Both the position numbers and the translations under genes were made by a program. This document shows, one piece after another, positions 6,299 to 11,467 of a stretch of DNA of 11,467 bases. The notes below the pieces were generated by a model. It saw nothing but the letters and a program-made list of their open reading frames with translations, was not told the origin of the DNA and made no database searches. The DNA is from JAQBYK01 sp964499425 (GTDB lineage Bacteria > Patescibacteriota > Gracilibacteria > UBA1369 > LOWO2-01-FULL-3): positions 1 to 11,467 of the forward strand of contig CAZCLD010000043.1 of NCBI GenBank assembly GCA_964499425.1, written 5' to 3'. Positions within the stretch are counted from its first letter, which is position 1. Each line of letters opens with the position of its first letter.

Positions 6299-6383
6299 GG
6301 GCAGGTACCAGAGTGGTCAAATGGGGCAGGCTGTAAACCTGCTGGCTCCGCCTTCGGGGGTTCGAATCCCTCCCTGCCCACCA
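6299..6383 (+). tRNA. tRNA-Tyr (GTA anticodon), CCA encoded
   Basis: The acceptor stem GGGCAGG (6299-6305) pairs with CCTGCCC (6373-6379), followed by discriminator A and an encoded CCA (6381-6383). The anticodon stem GCAGG/CCTGC encloses loop CTGTAAA (6331-6337), with anticodon GTA at 6333-6335. The T-arm has GGGGG, TTCGAAT and CCCTC (6368-6372, one G-T pair). A long variable arm with GGCTCCGCC lies between the anticodon and T arms, making this a class II tRNA, as expected for bacterial tRNA-Tyr. It supplies tyrosine for UAC/UAU codons, which are very abundant in the divergent SLH gene. The next reading frame begins six bases after the CCA. Confidence 0.96.
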
Positions 6384-6389
6384 ATCAAT

Positions 6390-6905
6390 ATGAAGAATAA
6401 AGAAAACATACCGCTTATTATAGGGATTGCACTGCCTCTTTTGATGATTGTCTTTGTGGCTGCCTCAATATATGTCCCTAGATGGTTTACCGACCCTCCT
6501 CAGTATGATTTCTTATATAGTAATGCGGATTATTATCGTTTGGACTATGATTATGAGGTTGTGGACGGTCGTTTGATTAAGATTTATAGTGCAACAGACA
6601 GGGATATTTCTGAGTCCGACCTTCTTATAATTGAGGAGGAAGCAGTATTTTATCTACATGATCTCAGCGAGAATGAGAGCGAGAAGATCAGTTTTGACCT
6701 AGCCTCCGATTTGATTTTGGATGATAGCAAGGAGTCACCTGATGGTTACAAAATTGAAAGAGGAAGTGGGGGAGGAATGTTTGGGAATAACAATTACAAT
6801 AAACTCTATATAAAGGGTAATGGCTCTAGTCGGAAATTAGACTTAGAGAGAGGTACGGGCTATCGCTATTACGATTTCAATTTTATAGGCTGGATAACCG
6901 AATAA
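6390..6905 (+). CDS. Single-pass membrane protein of unknown function
   Basis: I recognise no family. The 171-residue protein has a basic N-terminus (MKNKENI), one transmembrane segment at about residues 8-29, and an exposed C-terminal domain of about 140 residues. That domain is rich in charged and aromatic residues, with a Tyr/Asp cluster (QYDFLYSNADYYRLDYDYE, 38-56) and a glycine-rich GSGGGMFGNNNYN loop (125-137). The orientation is probably N-in, with the domain outside. The frame is open further upstream into the tRNA, but the start at 6390 is the first ATG outside it and directly precedes the membrane segment. One base separates its stop from the DUF2157-like gene, so the two probably act together. 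No Shine-Dalgarno sequence is seen. Confidence 0.8.
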   Translation: MKNKENIPLIIGIALPLLMIVFVAASIYVPRWFTDPPQYDFLYSNADYYRLDYDYEVVDGRLIKIYSATDRDISESDLLIIEEEAVFYLHDLSENESEKISFDLASDLILDDSKESPDGYKIERGSGGGMFGNNNYNKLYIKGNGSSRKLDLERGTGYRYYDFNFIGWITE

Positions 6906-6906
6906 T

Positions 6907-7869
6907 ATGAATAAACAACATCTTTTAGATCTAGTTAAGAAGGCTGCAGCAGCAAGTGTCGCTTCGAAAAAAGAGCTGGTTGACGCTTACGAGAGCGGGC
7001 TTAAGAAAGAGGAGAAACAGATAGCTCTTTCCAAGGTTTTGTATGGCCTCGGTGGTTTGATAGTGGTTTTAGGTATATCCTTTTTGGTTTTCCAAAATTG
7101 GGATGTCCTGAATACCTTTACTAAAATTCTTGCGACTTTGGGAAGTGGTATTTTGGCTTATGTAATTGGAGTTATTTTGCATACTAAGAAATCTCACTAT
7201 TTTTCAGATGCCTTTTCCTTTATATCACTCCTGGTTATCCCTATTGGTTTGCATGTCACTTTTGATTTAGCGGGATATGATGTGGGGACCGAGGGGTTTC
7301 AAAGCGTCATTTCTGCCTTGCTTCTATCTTTGGGTATTGTTTCGTGGGTTGTATTCAAGAGAGGAATATTCGCTGTGTTTTCTCTTATTTATGGAACGTG
7401 GTTGTTTTATGCTTTTACGGATTTCCTTCCATTAGGTGAGTTCTGGGAAGGTGAGGAGGAATTCTTTGAATACCGCACACTTGTGCTTGGACTTTCATAT
7501 ATCTTGTTTGGATATTACCAATCAATTAAGGGGAAACTTTCTTTTGTTAATACTTTGTATGGGGTAGGTTTGCTGGGGTTTTTGGGATCATCATTTGCCC
7601 TGGGTGGCTGGGGTTCAGACAAGAATTTATTTTGGGAGTTGATTTTTCCCGGGCTTGTTTTTGCAATTGTATTTTTGAGTGTATATCTCAGGAATGGGGT
7701 GTTTCTGGTTATGGGATCTCTTTTCCTTATTCTTTATATCTTCAAAATCACTGACGAGTACTTTCAGGAAGGACTTGGGTGGCCGCTCTCTTTAATTTTG
7801 ATGGGCCTCGCCTTGATTGCGATTGGATATGTTGCAGTTAGAATAAATAGTAGGTACTTAAAGGCTTGA
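6907..7869 (+). CDS. Polytopic membrane protein, DUF2157-like
   Basis: The 320-residue protein has a soluble, lysine-rich N-terminal helix region (about 1-40) followed by roughly ten hydrophobic segments (about 44-62, 72-91, 100-118, 131-150, 152-170, 190-203, 216-232, 244-261, 264-280 and 292-311). The N-terminal arrangement and the FLVFQNWDVLNTFTKI motif at about 59-74, after the first helix, resemble DUF2157-family membrane proteins, which have a similar NW motif there. The family has no established function, and the assignment is by pattern only. It begins one base after the preceding stop, so the two genes form a translational pair. Its TGA (7867-7869) lies within a TTGACA box that may belong to the next promoter. 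Confidence 0.82.
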   Translation: MNKQHLLDLVKKAAAASVASKKELVDAYESGLKKEEKQIALSKVLYGLGGLIVVLGISFLVFQNWDVLNTFTKILATLGSGILAYVIGVILHTKKSHYFSDAFSFISLLVIPIGLHVTFDLAGYDVGTEGFQSVISALLLSLGIVSWVVFKRGIFAVFSLIYGTWLFYAFTDFLPLGEFWEGEEEFFEYRTLVLGLSYILFGYYQSIKGKLSFVNTLYGVGLLGFLGSSFALGGWGSDKNLFWELIFPGLVFAIVFLSVYLRNGVFLVMGSLFLILYIFKITDEYFQEGLGWPLSLILMGLALIAIGYVAVRINSRYLKA

Positions 7870-7911
7870 CAAATGCAGCTGTGTCGTGTTAATGTTTTAA
7901 TACGTTAAAAT
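7866..7911 (+). promoter_or_regulatory. Promoter region of the yerC-like regulator
   Basis: A consensus -35 box TTGACA (7866-7871) overlaps the stop codon of the preceding gene. At 18-bp spacing lies TG-T-TAATGT (TAATGT at 7890-7895), an extended but weak -10 box, which would start a transcript about 19 nt before the ATG. A better -10 match, TAAAAT (7906-7911), has no matching -35 box but ends 9 nt before the ATG, which would give a leaderless message like that of the ilv leader peptide. I cannot decide between them. Confidence 0.5.
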
Positions 7912-7915
7912 ATTA
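7890..7915 (+). promoter_or_regulatory. 26-bp palindrome, candidate operator of the YerC-like regulator
   Basis: The core arms TTTTAA (7895-7900) and TTAAAA (7905-7910) flank TACG. The outer arms TAAT (7890-7893) and ATTA (7912-7915) are also complementary. Ten of 13 base pairs are symmetric. It covers both candidate -10 boxes and ends 5 bp before the regulator's ATG, the usual placement of an autorepressor operator. TrpR-family dimers bind palindromic sites. AT-rich DNA produces some palindromes by chance, which limits confidence. Confidence 0.5.
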
Positions 7916-7920
7916 TTGTG

Positions 7921-8208
7921 ATGGATGAAGTAACTAAAAGTAAGGAAGCAACTGAGCTTTTTAAGGCCGTGCTTAAGCTTGAGAATGTGTCTGAGTGCAA
8001 GAAATTCTTTAGAGATCTTTGCACTGTTTCTGAAATCAAAGCTATGTCTGAAAGGTTCCAGGTTGCTAAGAAAGTTGACCTGGGTGTTTCATATAGAAAA
8101 ATCAATAAAATGACTGGTGCCAGTACGGCAACCGTTACTAGAGTCGCCCATTTTTTGCATCATGGCATGGGCGGCTATAAGCTTATTCTCAAGCGTTTGG
8201 ATTCATAA
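7921..8208 (+). CDS. yerC: TrpR-family transcriptional regulator, YerC/YecD type
   Basis: The 95-residue protein is almost entirely the TrpR/YerC DNA-binding fold. It has helical residues about 8-48 with ECKKFFRDLCTVSEIKAMSERFQVAKKVDLG (26-56), then a helix-turn-helix with SYRKINKMTGASTATVTRVAHFLHHGMGGYKLIL (57-90), where GASTATVTRV is the recognition-helix signature of the family. YerC-type proteins in Firmicutes have been proposed to regulate histidine biosynthesis, and here a his operon follows directly. A role as a histidine-responsive repressor is therefore likely but inferred. I take the ATG at 7921; a GTG one codon earlier (7918) is equally possible. A palindrome upstream may be its autoregulatory site. 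A terminator separates it from hisS. Confidence 0.87.
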   Translation: MDEVTKSKEATELFKAVLKLENVSECKKFFRDLCTVSEIKAMSERFQVAKKVDLGVSYRKINKMTGASTATVTRVAHFLHHGMGGYKLILKRLDS

Positions 8209-8229
8209 GATACGCTAAGAAATAAGCTT
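8179..8229 (+). repeat. Imperfect inverted repeat across the yerC stop codon
   Basis: AAGCTTATT (8179-8187) pairs with AATAAGCTT (8221-8229), and AGCG (8192-8195) pairs with CGCT (8213-8216), separated by a symmetric 4x4 internal loop. The apical loop of 17 nt contains the TAA stop. The structure ends 4 nt before the terminator hairpin. It could protect the 3' end of the regulator mRNA or take part in controlling read-through into hisS, but no overlapping alternative pairing with the terminator was found. Confidence 0.5.
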
Positions 8230-8233
8230 TTGA

Positions 8234-8258
8234 CCGCCAAAATAATGGCGGTTTTTTT
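8234..8258 (+). terminator. Intrinsic terminator between yerC and hisS
   Basis: A perfect 6-bp stem, CCGCCA (8234-8239) with TGGCGG (8246-8251), has a 6-nt loop and is followed directly by seven T residues (8252-8258). It ends 21 nt before the hisS ATG. No good promoter with -35 and -10 boxes is visible between it and hisS: AATAAT at 8270-8275 lacks a -35 box and is only 4 nt from the ATG. The his operon may therefore depend partly on read-through. Confidence 0.88.
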
Positions 8259-8279
8259 ATTTTCTAAACAATAATAATC

Positions 8280-9560
8280 ATGAATAAAATAGATCCAAAA
8301 ATTCTCAAGGGTACTCGCGATTTTTTGCCTAGAGATATGGCTGCGCGAGAGCTTGTGATGAAAAAAATCCGTAAGATTTTTGAACGTTTTGGTTATGACT
8401 CAATTGAGACTCCCATAATCTGCCCAGGTGAAACTATTCTCGGCAAATATGGGGAGGAGGGGGATAAGCTTACCTATAATTTTGAGGACAATGGGGGAAG
8501 GCAAATTGCTCTCCCCTATGATCTAACTGTGCCTTTTGCGAGATTGGTTGCGGCTAACTGGCAAACTCTGCCAATGCCTTTTAAGCGTTATCAAATCCAG
8601 AGGGTTTGGCGTGCTGAGAAGCCTCAAAAGGGGCGGCTGCGTGAATTCTATCAATGTGATATTGATATTATTGGCACAAGAAGCCTCATTTGTGAGGCTG
8701 AGATTGCCAAGATAATTACAGTTGTCTTCTCTGAGTTGGGTTTTGAGAACTTTGTTATCAAACTTAACTCCAGGAGACTTCTTAATAGTATTTTGGCTTC
8801 TTTTAAAGTGGAGGATTGCCCTTCTACCATTCGGATAATAGACAAACTGGGGAAGATTGGAGAGAAAGGTGTAGTTGAGATGCTCCTAGAAAATGGGCTT
8901 AAGGATGCCAAGAAAATCATCAAGTTAATTAGGCCTGAGGGAAATAATGCAAAAACATTTGAGAAATTAAAGGATTTTGACACTAGTGAATTGCAAGAAT
9001 TTTTCGACAATTGTAAGGAGCTGGGTGTTCCTGAGAAGTCTCTACAATTTGACCCAAGTCTGGCAAGGGGGCTGGACTATTATACTGGGATAAGCTTCGA
9101 AGTTTATTGTGGAGGCATTGATCTTGGCGCTCTTTGCGCAGGTGGGCGTTATGACGATTTGTGTTCTATGTTTTGCAACAAGGAATTTTCCGGAGTTGGG
9201 GTAGCTTTTGGTTTTGAGAGAATAATGATCGCCCTTAATGAAATGGGGAGCTTGAAGGACACAAGACCGAATAGTCGCGTTCTTATTACTTATTTTGAGG
9301 AAGAATTGAAAAGTGATTGCTTGAAGATTTACGAAGATCTGACAAAGGAAATGATCAATTCTGAAGTTTATTTTGAAGCAGCTAAACTCTCGAAGCAATT
9401 TGCATATGCTGACAAGAAAGGCATCCCGTTTGTTGTAATTCGGGGTCCTGAAGAAAAGCAAAACGAGACTGTGACAGTCAAAATAATGAAAACGGGGAAG
9501 CAAAAAAATATTCCTCGAAATCAATTAACCTCTTACCTAAAAAGTTATTATGAAAACTAA
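8280..9560 (+). CDS. hisS: Histidyl-tRNA synthetase
   Basis: HisS is a class II aminoacyl-tRNA synthetase that charges tRNA-His. The 426 residues match the usual length. Motif 1 lies near residues 35-47. Motif 2 (about 101-131) contains FKRYQIQRVWRAEKPQKGRLREFYQ and resembles the archaeal/eukaryotic-like subgroup (REFYQCDIDIIG). The histidine-specific segment LARGLDYYTGISFE (261-274) keeps the arginine important for activation (Arg263). GGRYDDL (288-294) and motif 3 GVGVAFGFERIMIAL (305-319) follow. Residues about 330-426 form the anticodon-binding domain, including YADKKGIPFVVIRG. That domain and the intact motifs argue against a pure HisZ, the catalytically dead HisG regulatory subunit. However, the gene overlaps a short HisG, so a second role as HisZ cannot be excluded. 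The last 11 bp overlap hisG. No Shine-Dalgarno sequence is seen. Confidence 0.92.
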   Translation: MNKIDPKILKGTRDFLPRDMAARELVMKKIRKIFERFGYDSIETPIICPGETILGKYGEEGDKLTYNFEDNGGRQIALPYDLTVPFARLVAANWQTLPMPFKRYQIQRVWRAEKPQKGRLREFYQCDIDIIGTRSLICEAEIAKIITVVFSELGFENFVIKLNSRRLLNSILASFKVEDCPSTIRIIDKLGKIGEKGVVEMLLENGLKDAKKIIKLIRPEGNNAKTFEKLKDFDTSELQEFFDNCKELGVPEKSLQFDPSLARGLDYYTGISFEVYCGGIDLGALCAGGRYDDLCSMFCNKEFSGVGVAFGFERIMIALNEMGSLKDTRPNSRVLITYFEEELKSDCLKIYEDLTKEMINSEVYFEAAKLSKQFAYADKKGIPFVVIRGPEEKQNETVTVKIMKTGKQKNIPRNQLTSYLKSYYEN

Positions 9561-10149
9561 GACACGCATTGCCATTCAAAATAAGGGTCGTCTGATGAAA
9601 TCTAGCCTTCAATATTTGAAGTCACTTGGATTGAATTTTGATGAAAACAATGATGGCTTGATTATTCCTTGTGAAGATCAGCCTGTTGAGATTATTTGTG
9701 CGCGTTGCTCCGACATTCCTACCTATGTTCAAAATTCTGTGGCCGATTTTGGCATCGTTGGTGAAAACTTGCTTTATGAACAGGACTCGAATTTGGCTAT
9801 TATCGAAAAGCTGAATTTTGGAGATTGTGTGCTCGTGATTGCAGTCCCAAAAAACAGTGCTTTTGAGAAGATTCCTGATTTGTGTGGTGAGAGAATTGCG
9901 ACCTCCTATCCTCGTTCACTTAAGAAATATCTTAGTAGAAACTGTATTAATGCCTCCATTGTTCCTGTGAAAGGAGCTGTTGAAGCTTCGCCTGCCCTTA
10001 ACCTTGCTGATGCCATTTGTGACATAACTCAGACTGGCAACACCCTGAGGGAGAATGGGCTTATACCACTCGATCAAGTGTTACGTTCTGAGGCCGTACT
10101 TATCGGCAAGTCGAATGGACAATGGCAGAAATTAAAAGATTCATTATGA
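9550..10149 (+). CDS. hisG: ATP phosphoribosyltransferase, catalytic domain only
   Basis: HisG condenses ATP and PRPP to phosphoribosyl-ATP, the committed step of histidine synthesis and normally its feedback-controlled point. At 199 residues it is the short form; long forms have about 280-300 residues with a C-terminal histidine-binding domain. Conserved segments are RIAIQNKGRL (6-15), DIPTYVQNSVADFGIVGENLL (55-75), KLNFGDCVLVIAVP (87-100), RIATSYP (115-121) and the PRPP-binding DAICDITQTGNTL (154-166). Several segments (IATSYPRSLKKYL and the FGDC region) look more like long-form HisG, such as that of E. coli, than typical short forms, so it may be a long form that lost domain III. hisD overlaps its stop by 4 nt, so no lost downstream domain remains. 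Short HisG usually needs HisZ, and the only candidate here is the upstream HisS. Confidence 0.93.
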   Translation: MKTKTRIAIQNKGRLMKSSLQYLKSLGLNFDENNDGLIIPCEDQPVEIICARCSDIPTYVQNSVADFGIVGENLLYEQDSNLAIIEKLNFGDCVLVIAVPKNSAFEKIPDLCGERIATSYPRSLKKYLSRNCINASIVPVKGAVEASPALNLADAICDITQTGNTLRENGLIPLDQVLRSEAVLIGKSNGQWQKLKDSL

Positions 10150-11399
10150 AGAAGTATTATTTCGATCAAATTAAGGATTTCTCCAACCTCTGTAAACGAG
10201 GCAGCAGTGACCCCTCTGAAGTGTTCACCTGTGTGCAATCGATTATAGATAAGGTTGAGCGAGATGGCGACAAGGCGCTTAGAGAATTTACTGAGAAGTT
10301 TGATGATTTTGTGGCAGAGGACTTAGAGGTTAAGGCAAGGCCAAGTGTTCCAAAAGAGCTCAGCTCTGCCTTTAAGGCAGCTGCGGAAAATATTGAGAAG
10401 TTTCACAAAGCACAAACTGAAAAGGGCAGTGAGATTGAAACGATGCCGGGTGTTAAGTGTTTTCGTGAGTCTCGAGCGATTGAGAAGGTAGGGCTATATG
10501 TGCCCGGTGGCAGTGCGGCCTTGTCCTCCACGGTATTGATGTTGGCTATTCCTGCCAAAATTGCTGGCTGCAGAGAGATTATTTTGTGTAGTCCACCTCC
10601 TATTTCTGACGAGATTTTGTATGTTGCTTCTTTGACGGGCGTAACTCAAGTTTTTCAAGTTGGAGGAGCACAAGCAATTGCTGCAATGGCTTATGGAACC
10701 GAGACTATCCCAAAAGTAGATAAGATTTTTGGCCCGGGCAATCAATATGTCACTGCAGCTAAGATGCTTTTGCAATCTCGGGGGATATCAATTGACCTTC
10801 CTGCCGGTCCAAGTGAGTTGCTTGTGATTGCTGACGGCAATTCCCGTAGTGATTTTATTGCTGCAGATCTGCTCTCTCAAGCCGAACACGGAGAGGATTC
10901 TCAGGTTGTTTTGGTTTGCACTGATGAAAAGAAGGTTTCTGAAGTACTCTTGGAGATTGAGAAGCAGATAATAATCCTGCCGAGAAGGGAGATTGCTAGA
11001 AAGTCTCTACAAAACAGCTTTTCCTTGATCACTCGTAATATTGAGCAATCAATCGAATTCTCAAATCAATATGCACCCGAACACCTTATTTTGAACATTG
11101 GTAATCCACGAAAATATGTAAAATTGATTGAAAACGCTGGATCGGTATTCCTCGGGGAATATGCATGTGAATCAATAGGTGACTACGCTAGTGGGACAAA
11201 TCACACCTTGCCAACTGCTGGTTATGCAAAATCCTATAGTGGAGTTTCTCTGGATAGCTTTGTGAAGAAAATTACTTTTCAAGAGGTTAGTAATGAGGGT
11301 GCAAAGAATATTGGGCCGACTGTGGAAACCCTTGCGTTGAGCGAAAAATTAGATGCACATAAAAATGCCATGACTATAAGGCTTAATTCTATCAAATGA
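10146..11399 (+). CDS. hisD: Histidinol dehydrogenase
   Basis: HisD is a zinc enzyme that oxidises histidinol to histidine in two NAD-dependent steps, the last reactions of the pathway. I chose the ATG at 10146, which overlaps the hisG TGA as ATGA; an upstream ATG at 10122 would add eight residues and overlap hisG by 28 bp. The 417-residue product has the expected family length. Zinc and catalytic residues are all present at a constant offset of 14 from E. coli numbering: Gln245 and His248 (SQAEHGEDSQ), Glu312 and His313 (YAPEHL), Asp346 (GDYASGTNHTLPT) and His405 (LDAHKNAM). IDLPAGPSELLVIAD lies at 216-230. The enzyme should be active. hisC overlaps its end by 4 nt. Confidence 0.96.
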   Translation: MKKYYFDQIKDFSNLCKRGSSDPSEVFTCVQSIIDKVERDGDKALREFTEKFDDFVAEDLEVKARPSVPKELSSAFKAAAENIEKFHKAQTEKGSEIETMPGVKCFRESRAIEKVGLYVPGGSAALSSTVLMLAIPAKIAGCREIILCSPPPISDEILYVASLTGVTQVFQVGGAQAIAAMAYGTETIPKVDKIFGPGNQYVTAAKMLLQSRGISIDLPAGPSELLVIADGNSRSDFIAADLLSQAEHGEDSQVVLVCTDEKKVSEVLLEIEKQIIILPRREIARKSLQNSFSLITRNIEQSIEFSNQYAPEHLILNIGNPRKYVKLIENAGSVFLGEYACESIGDYASGTNHTLPTAGYAKSYSGVSLDSFVKKITFQEVSNEGAKNIGPTVETLALSEKLDAHKNAMTIRLNSIK

Positions 11400-11467
11400 A
11401 CATTTCTGAAATTGTAAAATTAGTTAGACCGAACATCGCGCGGTTAAAACCGTACGAGTGTGCGCGT
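11396..11467 (+). CDS. hisC: Histidinol-phosphate aminotransferase, N-terminus (truncated by window edge)
   Basis: The ATG overlaps the hisD TGA (ATGA). The 24 codons visible encode MNISEIVKLVRPNIARLKPY followed by ECAR, which matches the start of HisC proteins (the RPNI...L.PY..AR pattern). HisC is a PLP-dependent fold-type I aminotransferase that makes histidinol phosphate. The position after hisD in a his operon supports the call. The catalytic lysine lies outside the window. Several paralogous aminotransferases share such a start, so this rests largely on context. Confidence 0.82.
   Translation, partial: MNISEIVKLVRPNIARLKPYECAR

Noticed and set aside
6321..6389. N-terminal extension of the 6390 membrane protein into the tRNA gene
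   Set aside because: The extension starts inside the tRNA anticodon arm. The ATG at 6390 immediately precedes the transmembrane segment and is the sensible start.
6765..6782. Purine-rich GGGGGAGGA just before an in-frame ATG inside the 6390 gene
   Set aside because: It encodes a glycine run (GSGGGM) in the middle of the domain. No real gene in the window uses such a site.
10122..10145. Upstream ATG for hisD
   Set aside because: It gives a 28-bp overlap with hisG and eight extra residues. The ATGA overlap at 10146 matches the hisD-hisC junction.
10100..10200. Frameshift in hisG hiding a C-terminal regulatory domain
   Set aside because: hisD starts at the hisG stop and is intact from its first residues, leaving no room for a domain III remnant.

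Overview
The window is a moderately AT-rich bacterial segment that uses the standard code: UGA is a stop in several genes and never occurs inside one. It holds two amino-acid biosynthesis operons, pointing outward in opposite directions, with cell-surface and membrane genes between them. None of about a dozen start codons has a recognisable Shine-Dalgarno sequence. Two promoter-like -10 boxes lie only 6-9 nt from a start codon, suggesting leaderless translation. The -10 boxes are of the ordinary TATAAT/TAAAAT kind, which argues against Bacteroidetes, another SD-poor group. These traits, the SLH-domain surface protein, and the compact overlapping genes suggest a candidate-phylum bacterium, perhaps a Patescibacteria/Peregrinibacteria lineage that kept amino-acid synthesis. 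This placement is an inference of low to moderate confidence.

Minus strand, 3380 to 1: a branched-chain amino-acid operon. A promoter (3353-3380) precedes a 15-codon leader peptide, MKRLVLIISVIIIIL (3345-3298). Next come mutually exclusive antiterminator and terminator hairpins (3237-3294), then thrC-ilvE-ilvD, with ilvD cut by the window edge. This is a textbook ribosome-mediated attenuator, but apparently with a leaderless leader peptide. The thrC product is unusual: a threonine synthase carrying at its C-terminus the linker and regulatory domain of 2-isopropylmalate synthase (LeuA). The operon would therefore sense branched-chain amino acids twice, once at transcription and once on the enzyme that feeds isoleucine synthesis.

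Minus strand, 6194 to 3382: a secreted, very acidic Asp/Tyr/Trp-rich protein with three C-terminal SLH repeats. It overlaps by 4 nt with a small four-helix membrane protein.

Plus strand, 6275 to 7869: a promoter, a tRNA-Tyr with encoded CCA, and six bases later a single-pass membrane protein followed by a DUF2157-like polytopic membrane protein.

Plus strand, 7866 to the end: a TrpR-family regulator of the YerC type with a 26-bp palindrome over its promoter region, and an intrinsic terminator. Then a tightly overlapping histidine operon follows: hisS-hisG-hisD-hisC, with hisC cut by the window edge. HisG is a catalytic-domain-only form with no regulatory domain and overlaps the end of a full-length histidyl-tRNA synthetase. 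The nearby YerC-type regulator makes local control of histidine synthesis plausible.
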